The notes beneath the pieces were generated by a model. The model was given only the letters and a program-made list of their open reading frames with translations. It had not been told where the DNA came from and did not search any database. Shown piece by piece: positions 44,687 to 53,650 of a stretch of DNA of 64,000 bases. Each line of letters opens with the position of its first letter. The first letter of the stretch is position 1. The position numbers and the translations under genes were made by a program. Source of the stretch: Brevinematales bacterium (GTDB lineage: Bacteria; Spirochaetota; Brevinematia; Brevinematales; GWF1-51-8); assembly GCA_020059465.1 (NCBI GenBank), contig JAGVBZ010000001.1, positions 1 to 64,000 of the forward strand. Reading direction: 5' to 3'.

Positions 44687-46042
44687 TTATCCCTCACGGG
44701 CCCTGATTTTCGCCTGTGTCTCTTCATAACGCTTCTTGTCGATAGGGTAAAACGCCAGTACAATGTTGCTGATGACGAAGAATACCGCCGTGATAGGCCC
44801 CACGAGAAGCATAATCCCGAGTATTCCCGATTCGCTCTGCGCGGCGTTAGGTACGTACTTGAACAGGTCGAGCACTATCCCGATCAGGAACGCGGCGAAC
44901 GCCTGTCCGAGCTTGATCCCGAATGTCCATATCCCGTAGAATATCCCCTCGCGGCGTATCCCATGCTCCGCGTAATCATCCTCGACCGTGTCCGGGATAA
45001 TCGACCACGGCATGACATAGTTCGTCGAGAGGCCTACCCCCGCAAAGAACATGAGGATATACATCCCCACCGGCTCGAACGTACGCCCGAACAGGAAGAT
45101 CATGATCACCGTCGCCGCGAGAAGCGACATCCCAGTGATATAAGTATTTTTCTTACCGATACGTTTGGATAACAGCACCATCAGCGGCATGGACGCCATC
45201 GCGGTGACCAGCAGGATCAGCATCGCGATATCCATCGATGCGTCTTTTTTCACATAATCGAAATAATATTTCAGCGTACCTGTCACTATTGTTACACCGA
45301 TGATATTCATCATAAACGGTATCAGGATGAGGCGGAAGGGCTTATTCTTCAGGACATGAAAATACGATTTCAAGATATTCTCGGTTTTTACTTCTTTCGG
45401 TAACGGCGGTTCCTTGACCGCGAAGAACGCGATGAGCGCGGTGATAGTCATAAGCGACCCGAAAATCACCCCCATCATCGTAAAACCGTTACTCTGGTCT
45501 ACCGATCCCTCCGGCGTAAACATCTTGACAATCATCATCGCCGCGCCCGCGCCGATCAGTGTCCCGACCACCGAAAACATATTCCGGTATCCGTTCAATG
45601 AAGTACGCTCGTTAAAATCCTTTGTCAGTTCGGGGGTGAGCGAATTATACGGGATATTCACGCATGTATAGATCGTGCATACGACGCTGTATGTGACCGC
45701 GGCCCAGATGAACAGCATGTTTTTATCTGCGATATGCGGATTGGTGAACAGGAATGCTACGGCGGCCCCCAGCGGAATCGCCGCGGTAAAAAACCACGGG
45801 CGTCTGCGTCCCCAACGGGTACGGGTGCGGTCGGAGAGAAATCCCACAAGCGGATCGGTAATAGCGTCGACGATCTTCCCGATCATAAGCGCCGCACCCG
45901 CGAGAGTGGCGGGAAGCCCCGCGACGTCGGTCAGGAAGAACATCAGCCAGAACGCCACAATGGTGAAAAAAAGGTTTCCGCCGAGGTCAGCGACCCCATA
46001 CCCCAACTTTACCCCTACAGAGAGTCTGCCATCGGACGCCAT
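44687..46042 (-). CDS. GPH-family sugar:cation symporter (MFS)
   Basis: 451 residues from the ATG after AAGGAGGAG; the longer frame to 46096 lacks support. Twelve hydrophobic helices. GPH-family marks: LGYGVADLGGNLFF at the N-terminus, AITDPLVGFLSDRTRTRWGRRRPW in the first loop, and NIPYNSLTPELTKDFNERTSLNGYR. Such proteins import glycosides, pentoses or hexuronides with Na+ or H+. The substrate cannot be identified, and no sugar-degrading gene is adjacent. Confidence 0.92.
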   Translation of the reverse strand: MASDGRLSVGVKLGYGVADLGGNLFFTIVAFWLMFFLTDVAGLPATLAGAALMIGKIVDAITDPLVGFLSDRTRTRWGRRRPWFFTAAIPLGAAVAFLFTNPHIADKNMLFIWAAVTYSVVCTIYTCVNIPYNSLTPELTKDFNERTSLNGYRNMFSVVGTLIGAGAAMMIVKMFTPEGSVDQSNGFTMMGVIFGSLMTITALIAFFAVKEPPLPKEVKTENILKSYFHVLKNKPFRLILIPFMMNIIGVTIVTGTLKYYFDYVKKDASMDIAMLILLVTAMASMPLMVLLSKRIGKKNTYITGMSLLAATVIMIFLFGRTFEPVGMYILMFFAGVGLSTNYVMPWSIIPDTVEDDYAEHGIRREGIFYGIWTFGIKLGQAFAAFLIGIVLDLFKYVPNAAQSESGILGIMLLVGPITAVFFVISNIVLAFYPIDKKRYEETQAKIRAREG

Positions 46043-46223
46043 GCGCTCCTCCTTACTTTTCCGAATTACCGTTCTAAGATATAAAAAGTTTATCATAGAT
46101 TGATAAAAAGGGAAGGGATATTTTATTCCGGGGAAAACTCATTTTTTCGCTCGCTGTCTATCCTTGATTCTTTTTCCCTACTCTATTATAATGTATATCT
46201 TATTACAGACAAAGGAGCACCGA

Positions 46224-46661
46224 ATGCGGTTCTGGTTACCGGCACTGATGTTGACATTATTACTCGGCGCGTGCGGGGATTCCTCGCGTATCTCGAAATC
46301 TGAACTTGCCACGCTTTCCCCGAAGTTTATCATGGAGAAGGGCGTCGACCGTTATATCAACTACGATGAAAATGGCGCTCTGTATTACTATAATTCGATT
46401 ATCGAGGTGTGGGGGGAAAATCCCGACGCCCAGGAATATGTGGCATGGGCGAATTACGAAATCGGGTTTATCCGTTACACCCAAAGCAATTATGATCTTG
46501 CCCTGCAGTTTTTACGCAAGGTGCTCCAGATAAACTCCCCGACGAAAGCACCGCAGGTTCTGGCGGCGAAGCTGATGAAAAAGATCGAGACGAAAATGAA
46601 TAAAAACGCGCCCCAGCCCGCGACCAACGCGGCTCCCGCGAACATTCAGCCGGTCAATTAA
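46224..46661 (+). CDS. TPR-containing lipoprotein
   Basis: 145 residues from the ATG after AAAGGAG, with lipobox LLLGAC. Tetratricopeptide-like helices cover about 40-120 (AQEYVAWANYEIGFIRYTQS and NYDLALQFLRKVLQI). The tail is Ala/Pro/Asn-rich. It is envelope anchored and probably a scaffold. The acyltransferase gene begins 27 bases downstream on the same strand. Confidence 0.82.
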   Translation: MRFWLPALMLTLLLGACGDSSRISKSELATLSPKFIMEKGVDRYINYDENGALYYYNSIIEVWGENPDAQEYVAWANYEIGFIRYTQSNYDLALQFLRKVLQINSPTKAPQVLAAKLMKKIETKMNKNAPQPATNAAPANIQPVN

Positions 46662-46688
46662 CGATTTTTTACGAATAGGGAGCGGAGA

Positions 46689-47645
46689 TTGGGTAGAAGG
46701 AAAGTCGGGTTTTTCGAACGCATCGGTTATATCATAGAGTATATATTTGTCGTACCTTTGGCGAAGCTGATCAGCCTGATCCCGTTCGTGTGGATCAAGG
46801 GTTTCGCGCGTTTCCTCGGATGGATATTCTTTCATGTCAACACCCGCGATAAAAAATGGGCATATATGAACCTCGGCATCATCTTCAAGGATAATCCGTT
46901 GCCGAAAGAGGAGCAGGACAGGATAGTCCGCCAGCTCTACCGGAATATCGTCCGCTTCGGGATAGAATACCTCAAGCTCGGACGCATCACCGCAAAGAAC
47001 TATAAAAAATACGCGCGTTATGAAAACTACGAAGCGGTCGAGAATACCGCCGCCGCCGGCAAAGGCGGAATCGTAATCACCCTCCACCTCGGAAACTGGG
47101 AATATATGGGAAGCGTATCGGCGAAACTCGGGCTTAATCTCGCGGTCGTCATCAACCGCCAGTTCAATCCTTACACCGATCTATGGCTGAAGAACCTGCG
47201 CGTCAAGAAAGGAAAGATCAAGTGCTTTTATAACGAGATCAACGAAACCATGGGGCTTGCGAAACACCTTCGCGGCGGCGGAACAATCGCGCTGGTCGCC
47301 GACCAGACCTATTACTTCAAGCCTATTTTCGTCCCGTTCTTCGGGATGCCGAGCGCCACGGCGGACGGCCCCGCGAAACTCCATCTCCGGTTCGGTTCGC
47401 CGATCATCATGGGATTCTGCTACCGCGATACGGACGATAGGTACGTGTTCAAGTTCGAGGACCCGAAGACGTTCCCGAGCACCGGAAATCCCGATCAGGA
47501 CGCCGCCGATATCATGACCTATATCAATTCGCGGTACGAGGAATATATCAGGAAATATCCCGAGCAATGGTTCTCGCTCCTGCACCCGAGATGGGAAAAG
47601 ACCACCCCGGAAGAATTCGAGAACATCGATTTCGACCCGTTCTAA
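46689..47645 (+). CDS. LpxL/HtrB-type lysophospholipid/lipid A acyltransferase
   Basis: 318 residues from a TTG start after GGAGCGGA. One N-terminal membrane helix. The catalytic HX4E motif is in TLHLGNWEYMG. Family context includes GTIALVADQTYY, FFGMPSATADGPAKLHLRFG and the terminal QWFSLLHPRWE. It adds a secondary acyl chain to lipid A precursors at the inner membrane, which supports an LPS-bearing outer membrane. The lipid A substrate is an inference from family. Confidence 0.9.
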   Translation: MGRRKVGFFERIGYIIEYIFVVPLAKLISLIPFVWIKGFARFLGWIFFHVNTRDKKWAYMNLGIIFKDNPLPKEEQDRIVRQLYRNIVRFGIEYLKLGRITAKNYKKYARYENYEAVENTAAAGKGGIVITLHLGNWEYMGSVSAKLGLNLAVVINRQFNPYTDLWLKNLRVKKGKIKCFYNEINETMGLAKHLRGGGTIALVADQTYYFKPIFVPFFGMPSATADGPAKLHLRFGSPIIMGFCYRDTDDRYVFKFEDPKTFPSTGNPDQDAADIMTYINSRYEEYIRKYPEQWFSLLHPRWEKTTPEEFENIDFDPF

Positions 47646-47649
47646 GCCC

Positions 47650-47678
47650 TTGACGATTTCGAAAATTCTGAGTATATT
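47650..47678 (+). promoter_or_regulatory. Sigma-70 promoter of groES
   Basis: TTGACG at 47650-47655, 17-base spacer, TATATT at 47673-47678, 33 bases ahead of the start. No CIRCE is seen. Confidence 0.75.
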
Positions 47679-47711
47679 TACATCTAAAATACAAAAGCTA
47701 CGGAGGAGATA

Positions 47712-47978
47712 ATGTCAATCAAGCCTTTGGGAAACAGGGTTTTGATCTTAATGGAAGAAAAGAAGACTAAAACCCAGAGCGGTATCATTATCCCCGAAAC
47801 CGCGAATCAGGAAAAGACCACCGAGGGTATTGTCGATGCGGTAGGAACCGATGAGGCCATTACTGTCAAGAAAGGCGATAAGGTGATTTACGACAAATAT
47901 GCCGGTACCCAGGTGAAGGTGGACGATAAGGAATACCTGCTGGTTTCGATGGATGATATTCTCGCTATAGTCAGCTAA
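47712..47978 (+). CDS. groES: Co-chaperonin GroES (Cpn10)
   Basis: 88 residues. Mobile loop KTQSGIIIPETANQEKTTEG, and KPLGNRVLIL near the N-terminus. It caps the GroEL chamber. A terminator follows 23 bases later and no groEL is present, so the chaperonin gene must lie elsewhere. Confidence 0.96.
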   Translation: MSIKPLGNRVLILMEEKKTKTQSGIIIPETANQEKTTEGIVDAVGTDEAITVKKGDKVIYDKYAGTQVKVDDKEYLLVSMDDILAIVS

Positions 47979-48001
47979 CCGCCCGTTTTCGTTCGACATC
48001 A

Positions 48002-48027
48002 AACCCCGGCTTCGGCCGGGTTTTTTA
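48002..48027 (+). terminator. Intrinsic terminator of groES
   Basis: AACCCCGGC, short loop, GCCGGG, then TTTTTT. Strong stem, convergent with ybeY. Confidence 0.9.
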
Positions 48028-48029
48028 TT

Positions 48030-48518
48030 CTATACCGAGTACTTCCGGAAGAATCCGTCGATCATCTCGTCCTGTTTCTTCATCATCGTTTCCTCGTCAT
48101 CCGGCGAGGTCTCGTGGTCGAATCCCAGCAAATGCAGCATTCCATGCGCGGCAAGGCGAACCAGCTCCTCTTCGAGCGTAATTCCGTACTCCCGCGCCTG
48201 ACGCCTCGCGGTCTCGACAGAAATCATGATATCGCCCAGTTCCCGGCGCATATCGTCCGCGATCTCGTTCGCTTCGTCGTCCCAAAGTTCCTCGCCCTCC
48301 TCCATCGAGAAGGAAAGCACATCGGTGGGCTTATCCAAACCCCGGTAATCCTGGTTCAATTGGCGGATAAACCCGTCGTCGCAGAAAACGATATTGACAG
48401 CGTTCTGTTTCCGTCCGAAATCGTTAAGCACGCAGTCGAAATATTCTCCCAACTGGCCGAGAAGAATCGTGTTCTTATAATCCGGGCATTGATTGATAAT
48501 ATTGATCATAACTACCAC
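48030..48518 (-). CDS. ybeY: Endoribonuclease YbeY
   Basis: 162 residues from the GTG at 48518; the in-frame ATG at 48509 (159 residues) is equally possible. Zinc motif HGMLHLLGFDH (H3xH5xH), and RQLNQDYRGLDKPTDVLSF upstream of it. It acts in 16S rRNA 3' end maturation and ribosome quality control. It overlaps or abuts the phosphodiesterase stop, so it is an operon. Confidence 0.95.
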   Translation of the reverse strand: MVVMINIINQCPDYKNTILLGQLGEYFDCVLNDFGRKQNAVNIVFCDDGFIRQLNQDYRGLDKPTDVLSFSMEEGEELWDDEANEIADDMRRELGDIMISVETARRQAREYGITLEEELVRLAAHGMLHLLGFDHETSPDDEETMMKKQDEMIDGFFRKYSV

Positions 48519-49000
48519 CGTTCCGAGAGATATCCGTGCTCGATCCCGACTATCTCGCCTTTATCGAGTGAAATATACCCGTAATCGCTTTCCGACAACG
48601 CGCCCGGATTGAAGTACATTATATCGTCGTCGATCTCGAGGTACTTCTCGTGCGTATGCCCGAACAGCACCAGATGCGCGTTCACCTTTTTCGCCTGTTT
48701 CTTCAGGAATATCATCGTGGATTTTACACTATAACGGTGCCCGTGAGTGGCAAACACCCGTACGCCGTCTATTTCCAGTAACGTCTCATACACGCCCGCG
48801 TCGTTGGAACGCCCGGTGGCGCTTTCGATATTCCCTTTTATCAGGATGATATTTCCCGACGTTTCCTGCAGCGACTGGATATCATAGGAACGGTCGCCCA
48901 GATGAAAAATATACTCATACTGTTTGTCGTACTTCCTGATCAGATCGTCCAGCTTGCTGATGTTGCCGTGGGTGTCGCTGACAATTAACAATCGTGTCAA
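48512..49000 (-). CDS. YfcE/MJ0936-type metallophosphoesterase
   Basis: 162 residues from a TTG start (encoding MTRLLIVSDTHGN) that follows GGAGGGG; the longer frame adds 12 residues with no site. Metal-binding motifs VSDTHGN, HLGDRSYD, KGNIE, THGHRY and GHTHEK are all present. Length is normal for these small phosphodiesterases. The natural substrate is uncertain. Upstream partner of ybeY. Confidence 0.9.
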   Translation of the reverse strand: MTRLLIVSDTHGNISKLDDLIRKYDKQYEYIFHLGDRSYDIQSLQETSGNIILIKGNIESATGRSNDAGVYETLLEIDGVRVFATHGHRYSVKSTMIFLKKQAKKVNAHLVLFGHTHEKYLEIDDDIMYFNPGALSESDYGYISLDKGEIVGIEHGYLSERW

Positions 49001-49187
49001 AATCCCCTCCGATAATCGGTAAAATGATAAAGTCATGACGGTAAAATGTCAAGGTAGTGTGGGAGTGCGGGCTGCGCCAGTGAAATAGGGGTCGGTCACT
49101 TCGACCCCAATTTCACGCGGGTTACACGGATTCTGCGGATTTTCGCGGAATAAATTTATTCTCACACAATTTAGGTTAAGCCCTGTA

Positions 49188-49219
49188 TAAAAAAGCCGCC
49201 CCCACATAATGGAGACGGC
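49188..49219 (-). terminator. Intrinsic terminator after the DUF2442 remnant
   Basis: On the minus strand: GCCGTCTCCA, loop TTATG, TGGGGGCGGC (ten pairs including two G-U), then six T. Confidence 0.88.
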
Positions 49220-49252
49220 CGTCTATTCAACCATCAAGAAATTGGTTATTTC

Positions 49253-49498
49253 CTATTTCGCCGACGTTAAATCCCCTATCCCAAGTATCAGGTTTTCCAC
49301 GCTGATGTCCTCATCCAACTCGTCCCAATGTATCCCGACACCGTTTCCGCTGAGGATAAATTTTTCACGCTGGGCGGGTGTGGCGTTCAGAAGACGCGGA
49401 AAATACGCCAATGGGACACTCATCTGCCGTCCGTCGCTTAATAATAGCCATTAACTATCCTGATCGAACCAGACCTTAATCGCGTTTGCCCTTACTAT
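49253..49498 (-). pseudogene. Broken DUF2442-family gene
   Basis: 82 codons. After AGGAGA comes ATA where ATG is expected, then V-R-A-N-A-I-K-V-W-F-D-Q-D-S and TAA at codon 16 (49453-49451). The frame then continues to its natural end as WLLLSDGRQMSVPLAYFPRL, with NATPAQREKF, GIHWDELDEDISVENL and a TAG stop. This is the DUF2442 fold pattern, and TTA (Leu) would restore DSLW. The absence of an ATG plus the nonsense codon point to a dead gene. The usual DUF4160 neighbour is missing. Confidence 0.8.
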
Positions 49499-49526
49499 AT
49501 TTTTCTCCTATCCGCGAATGAGGTAT

Positions 49527-49554
49527 CGGACACTGAGCGGAGCCGAAGTGTCCG
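49527..49554. repeat. Palindrome CGGACACT/AGTGTCCG
   Basis: An eight-base inverted repeat around GAGCGGAGCCGA. It sits between the DUF2442 remnant and the DUF4912 terminator, and I recall the motif as a common intergenic repeat. Confidence 0.55.
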
Positions 49555-49564
49555 TTAAACGAAA

Positions 49565-49582
49565 CGGCCGCCCTCGCGGCCG
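49565..49582 (-). terminator. Hairpin terminator of the DUF4912 gene
   Basis: CGGCCGC and GCGGCCG pair exactly around a four-base loop. On the minus strand TTTCGTTTAAC follows. The strand of 16 bases beside it, GGCCGTCTATTCAACC (49582-49597), is repeated at 49217-49232. Confidence 0.6.
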
Positions 49583-49610
49583 GCCGTCTATTCAACCCTC
49601 GATTATAACC

Positions 49611-50708
49611 TTATTCGGGCTTGTTCTTCCGTTCGATACGTTCGGTGCGCTTCCCGACATACGGGGTGATCTCGATCGTATCCACTTCGTCGCGGGACGT
49701 CGCTATAAACGGCACTGAATGGTCGCCGTCCTTGAGATAGAAACGTACCGAAAATGTGCCGTTGGGACTCAGCTTGATCGGTACTCCGCCCACAGACGCG
49801 ATAGCGTCTGGCTCGGTCGCACCGTACACGATGAGTTCGGTATGAAGCTCGGCCCAGAACTTGCGTCCCTTCTGCGGGGGCTTTTTCGCGGCGACACCGC
49901 CGGAACCGCTGCCCGCTCCGAAACTTCCAGCCGACGATACCGAATTGGGCGACATCATCCATTCGGTCATGCTCTGCGAGCCTACCAGTTTGTGAATGAT
50001 ATATCCGCCGGAACGCTTGAACAGTTCCTCGGCCTTCGCACGGTCTTCCTTGGATATCCACTTTTCATCGATGACTTCGGAAGGTTTATCTGTCGGAACG
50101 TTGACTGTATTCGACTGCGCGATCACTACAAACTTACCCTTCGCGTCCTTGAGGCCGAGTTCGGCGTAGAACGGGAGTCCCGATACGGGAATCTTGAAAT
50201 ACCAGCTCCGCGCGTTGTCGTTGATCTCGACATCGAAACTTTCCTTAGTCTTCGCGTTATACACCCGGATCGCCATAGGCACATTGTGCTTTCCGCGCTC
50301 AAGTTTATGCTTCTTTCGGGTATCGTCGTTGATCTCCCAGTAAGCGTGCATCCAGTACGGATCCTGCACCAGAAGGGTGATCTTCGTATCGCCGTATTCC
50401 GGGGGAAGGACATAGGTCTCGTCGCCCACCAGTTCATAGGTAGGTTCGATATACCCGCGTTTGTCCTCGATCTCGAACTTCTTGCTTTCCCCTTTCATCG
50501 TGTCGCTTAAGCCGTTGAGCTTAGTCTGTTTCAACGGTTTAGGTTCGTCTTTCTTCTTGGCGCTCTTGCCGTCCGACTGCTTCGTAATCTTGACGATCTG
50601 GTCGATCACATCTTCCTTGCTCATCCCGGGCGTCACTTTTATTCCCAAATCTTTAGCTTTCTTCTCCAGATCGGCTTTCTTTAAATCCTTCAGTTCCGCT
50701 TTTTTCAT
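49611..50708 (-). CDS. DUF4912-domain protein with SAP/Rho-N-like start
   Basis: 365 residues. The first 45 residues (KAELKDLKKADLEKKAKDLG and VTPGMSKEDVIDQIVKI) form the two-helix SAP/Rho-N-like fold. A Lys-rich linker follows. The DUF4912 domain (about 85-200) has LLVQDPYWMHAYWEIND and IRVYNAK. A second beta-rich part near 275-350 (FWAELHTELIVYGATEPDA, VPIKLSPNGTFSVRFYLKDG) resembles an Ig-like or starch-binding-like module. No signal peptide. Possibly a nucleic-acid or glycan binder; unproven. Confidence 0.88.
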   Translation of the reverse strand: MKKAELKDLKKADLEKKAKDLGIKVTPGMSKEDVIDQIVKITKQSDGKSAKKKDEPKPLKQTKLNGLSDTMKGESKKFEIEDKRGYIEPTYELVGDETYVLPPEYGDTKITLLVQDPYWMHAYWEINDDTRKKHKLERGKHNVPMAIRVYNAKTKESFDVEINDNARSWYFKIPVSGLPFYAELGLKDAKGKFVVIAQSNTVNVPTDKPSEVIDEKWISKEDRAKAEELFKRSGGYIIHKLVGSQSMTEWMMSPNSVSSAGSFGAGSGSGGVAAKKPPQKGRKFWAELHTELIVYGATEPDAIASVGGVPIKLSPNGTFSVRFYLKDGDHSVPFIATSRDEVDTIEITPYVGKRTERIERKNKPE

Positions 50709-50832
50709 TATCGCCTCCTTGCAGTACCGGTGAGGTTCCGCACTAATTTAAAAAATAACTGGATATTTTATATTATATCGCATATTCCGTCAACAAACGG
50801 CGGACTCATCTCAGCGATATTATCCGGCTCTC

Positions 50833-52503
50833 CTACTTTTCGGTCTTGTACCATTTCAGCAGGCCGGCATAGTATTCATGTAAATACAAACCCTGCACCA
50901 CAACTACTCCCTTGAGTTCCTTCTTATACGCCGTAGTTGCGATCGGGTCGAACAATACCGTCATCGGCTGGTCCTCAGCGAGAATCTGATGAACTTTATG
51001 ATAGATTTTCGCGCGCTTCTTCTGGTCGAGTTCCACACGCCCCATTTCGATCAGTTTATCCAGTTCGGGGTTCGAATAATTACAGTAATTGATGCCGTTC
51101 TTGATCTGGCTGGAATGCCACAGGTCGAACGGGTCGGGATCGATGTCAGTGCTCCAAGCGAAGCTGGCGGCATCGAACGAGTGCTCCTTGAGACGCGCGT
51201 CGAACGCCGACCATTCCAGTACGCGCGGTTCGGCGATCACCCCGATCTTCGCAAGGTTCTCCTTCAGGTTCTGCACAATAGCCTGACCTGAAAGGCTCTG
51301 TCCGAGCAGAATCTCGAAACGGAACTCCCTTCCGTCCTTATCGAGGATACCGTTTCCGTCGCTGTCCGTCCATCCCGCCTTCGCCAGAAGCTCCTTCGAT
51401 TTCATGAGGTCGTACGGGAGGGGCGCGATGCTTTTATCGTAAGCCCAGCTATTATAAACGAACGGCCCGCTGATGACGATCATCTGATTGTGGAAATAAT
51501 TGGTCGCGAGGGAATAACGGTCGAGCGCGCAGGTCATCGCCTGCCGGACGAGCTTATCCTCGAAAAGCGAACCTTTCTTGCAGTTCCATGTGATGTGCCA
51601 AAAATTTCGCAGGAGGGTTTTTTGAATATAATACCCGTTCTTAAAATATTCCTTATCCTTCTCGTTCTCGTATTCTTCCGGGCGCATGGTCTTGTAATCG
51701 AACAGACCTTTCTTAAAAGCGGCGAGAGCGGCGTTATCGTCGGAAATAATCCGGTATACAATCCTGTCAAACTTGATCTGTTCGCGCCAGTAGTTCGTGT
51801 TCTTGACCAGCGTAATGGATGTCGCCTGCTTCCATTCCTTCATATAAAACTCCCCGTTCCCGACAGGCGCGCGATTATAGGGAGAGCTCATAAAATCTTC
51901 GTTTTCATAGATATGCTTCGGGATCGGGAATATTCCCTCCCAATTCCCGATCGCGGGAACATGGAGACGCAAATAATATGCCTTGAACGTATAATCGTCG
52001 GGGGCCTCTACCTTCAAGACTAAATTCTCGAAGAGAGGTATTTTATTCTGCGCCAGACTTTCGGGCTTCATGATCTGGTTGAACATGTACACAAAATCGT
52101 GCGCGGTATTCTTTACCCCGTCGTGCCAGTACACGTCGTCCCGCAGGTGAAAGGTCAGCACATACATGTTCACCGGCTTGATCTGTATATTGGTCTTGAT
52201 CTCCATTTCCTTGTTTGTGGATAAGACATGATTGGTCACAACGACGTTCTCGCGCGTCCATTCCCACGATTTCGCAACGCAGGGAACGGGCATCATATTT
52301 GAATTCAGTTCTATCAGCGCGTCGAACACCCGGTATTCGACATACGAAGCATACAGGTCTGACGAGGTCACAGGGTTCAGGGTGGTCGGATTGCTCGGCA
52401 GCCAAATGAATAGCGTATTGGGGTCGAACGCGGCGCTGGTATCTCCGCAGCCGGATAATAGCATCGCGAACGCGGCGGCGATCAAGGGAAATTTCGGTTT
52501 CAT
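50833..52503 (-). CDS. Peptide/oligopeptide ABC transporter substrate-binding lipoprotein
   Basis: 556 residues from the ATG after GGAGAG, with lipobox LLSGC. SBP_bac_5 (family 5) marks: NPTTLNPVTSSDLYASYVEY, LTFHLRDDVYWHDGVKNTAHDF, then the YNRAPVGNGEFYMKEW strand and CNYSNPELDKLIEMG. It captures peptides or related ligands in the periplasm. The permease and ATPase genes are not adjacent. Confidence 0.92.
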   Translation of the reverse strand: MKPKFPLIAAAFAMLLSGCGDTSAAFDPNTLFIWLPSNPTTLNPVTSSDLYASYVEYRVFDALIELNSNMMPVPCVAKSWEWTRENVVVTNHVLSTNKEMEIKTNIQIKPVNMYVLTFHLRDDVYWHDGVKNTAHDFVYMFNQIMKPESLAQNKIPLFENLVLKVEAPDDYTFKAYYLRLHVPAIGNWEGIFPIPKHIYENEDFMSSPYNRAPVGNGEFYMKEWKQATSITLVKNTNYWREQIKFDRIVYRIISDDNAALAAFKKGLFDYKTMRPEEYENEKDKEYFKNGYYIQKTLLRNFWHITWNCKKGSLFEDKLVRQAMTCALDRYSLATNYFHNQMIVISGPFVYNSWAYDKSIAPLPYDLMKSKELLAKAGWTDSDGNGILDKDGREFRFEILLGQSLSGQAIVQNLKENLAKIGVIAEPRVLEWSAFDARLKEHSFDAASFAWSTDIDPDPFDLWHSSQIKNGINYCNYSNPELDKLIEMGRVELDQKKRAKIYHKVHQILAEDQPMTVLFDPIATTAYKKELKGVVVVQGLYLHEYYAGLLKWYKTEK

Positions 52504-52719
52504 AATCCTCTCCAATTTCTGTTTATTTAAGACGTCTTTAAATAGCGTCTATTATTATCCTTTTTTAACGGCGGTATGTCAAATAACCGCGAAATCTCCT
52601 ACGCGCCTGATAAAAACACGCTATTTTCTTGCGGTGAATAGTAATAAATCATTCAGTTCCGGCGGGTTGAATGCCGTTAATGATAGGGAATAATTCTCTT
52701 TAGGGAAAAGAAATAAAGA

Positions 52720-52747
52720 TTGACAGCGGGTACAGATAATGTATAAT
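52720..52747 (+). promoter_or_regulatory. Sigma-70 promoter of the small ABC cassette
   Basis: TTGACA at 52720-52725, 16-base spacer, TATAAT at 52742-52747. The start codon is 28 bases downstream. Confidence 0.8.
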
Positions 52748-52774
52748 CTTAATCGTAATATATCGGGGTTATAA

Positions 52775-53650
52775 ATGAAAATTAAAACTGAAGACGCTCT
52801 TAGGATTAATGAAAAATACGGATCCGAGGATATGCCGATCATTTTTCTGAACGATGTTTATATAAACACGAACAGCGGCATTTTACAGATTTCACAGGGT
52901 ATGAAGTTCGATCCGACGCAGTATGAGCTTTTCATACGCGGGAACGTGAGCGAGTTCGAGGTTATTTTTACCGAGAAACTCCTTGCGAAACTGATTACCA
53001 ATTTCCCCGACCGGTACCGTTATCCGATGGGGCGGAAGAACCTGATAGAAATAGACCGAATTGTGAGCGGTCTCGAGGACGCCAACCGTGCATCCAAGCG
53101 GAAACGTTACCTGGTATCGTGCACGGAAGTGTACCGGAAAAATTCCCGGGGGCTTTTCGAGACCATACTTAAATACGGAGAACGGCTTACGTTCCAGAGA
53201 TGGAACGAGGTCAAGGTGAAGCTCAGCCGCGACACCACCCTCGATTACCGTTTCGAGGAATGCGGCGTGATGGTGCTGGTGCTGCTCAATCCCGGACATC
53301 CGTCCTACGCCCAGCGGTTTATGAAGAACACGGAGATTATTACATTGCTGGTCGAGCATAAAAAAGCGTACGATATTTCGCTCGCGCCCGACTTCAATCC
53401 CGATACCGACGTTTTTCCGGTAAACGAGGTCGATAAAGTATTGGAGACTTATCTCGATAAGAAACCGAGGCTCGTGATTATCGCCGACGAGCTTACCGAC
53501 GAGTATAAGCCTGCGCTCGCGAAGATAAAGGTCTATGACAGGTGGGCGCGCATGATCGTGATAAAAAACCCCGATCCCGCGCACAGCCTCGAGATTTTGA
53601 AAATGATTAAAAGGGTCTACAGTCAGGACCCGTGGGAAATGGAAAAATGA
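52775..53650 (+). CDS. Unrecognised soluble protein of an ABC cassette
   Basis: 291 residues with no signal or membrane segment. I do not recognise the family. N-terminal part: FLNDVYINTNSGILQISQG, then SEFEVIFTEKLLAKLI. The C-terminal 70 residues (KKPRLVIIADELTDEYKPAL, ARMIVIKNPDPAHSLEILKM) have an alternating strand/helix pattern that loosely resembles a receiver-like fold. It is the first gene of a three-gene unit, and its stop overlaps the next start (ATGA). It may be a cytoplasmic regulator of the transporter. Confidence 0.7.
   Translation: MKIKTEDALRINEKYGSEDMPIIFLNDVYINTNSGILQISQGMKFDPTQYELFIRGNVSEFEVIFTEKLLAKLITNFPDRYRYPMGRKNLIEIDRIVSGLEDANRASKRKRYLVSCTEVYRKNSRGLFETILKYGERLTFQRWNEVKVKLSRDTTLDYRFEECGVMVLVLLNPGHPSYAQRFMKNTEIITLLVEHKKAYDISLAPDFNPDTDVFPVNEVDKVLETYLDKKPRLVIIADELTDEYKPALAKIKVYDRWARMIVIKNPDPAHSLEILKMIKRVYSQDPWEMEK

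Noticed and set aside
49209-49454. 81-residue + strand frame
   Set aside because: It is antisense to the DUF2442 remnant, which has a recognisable protein pattern; the + product has none.
52621-52842. 73-residue minus frame upstream of the ABC cassette
   Set aside because: Overlaps the promoter and start of the cassette on the other strand and has no ribosome site.
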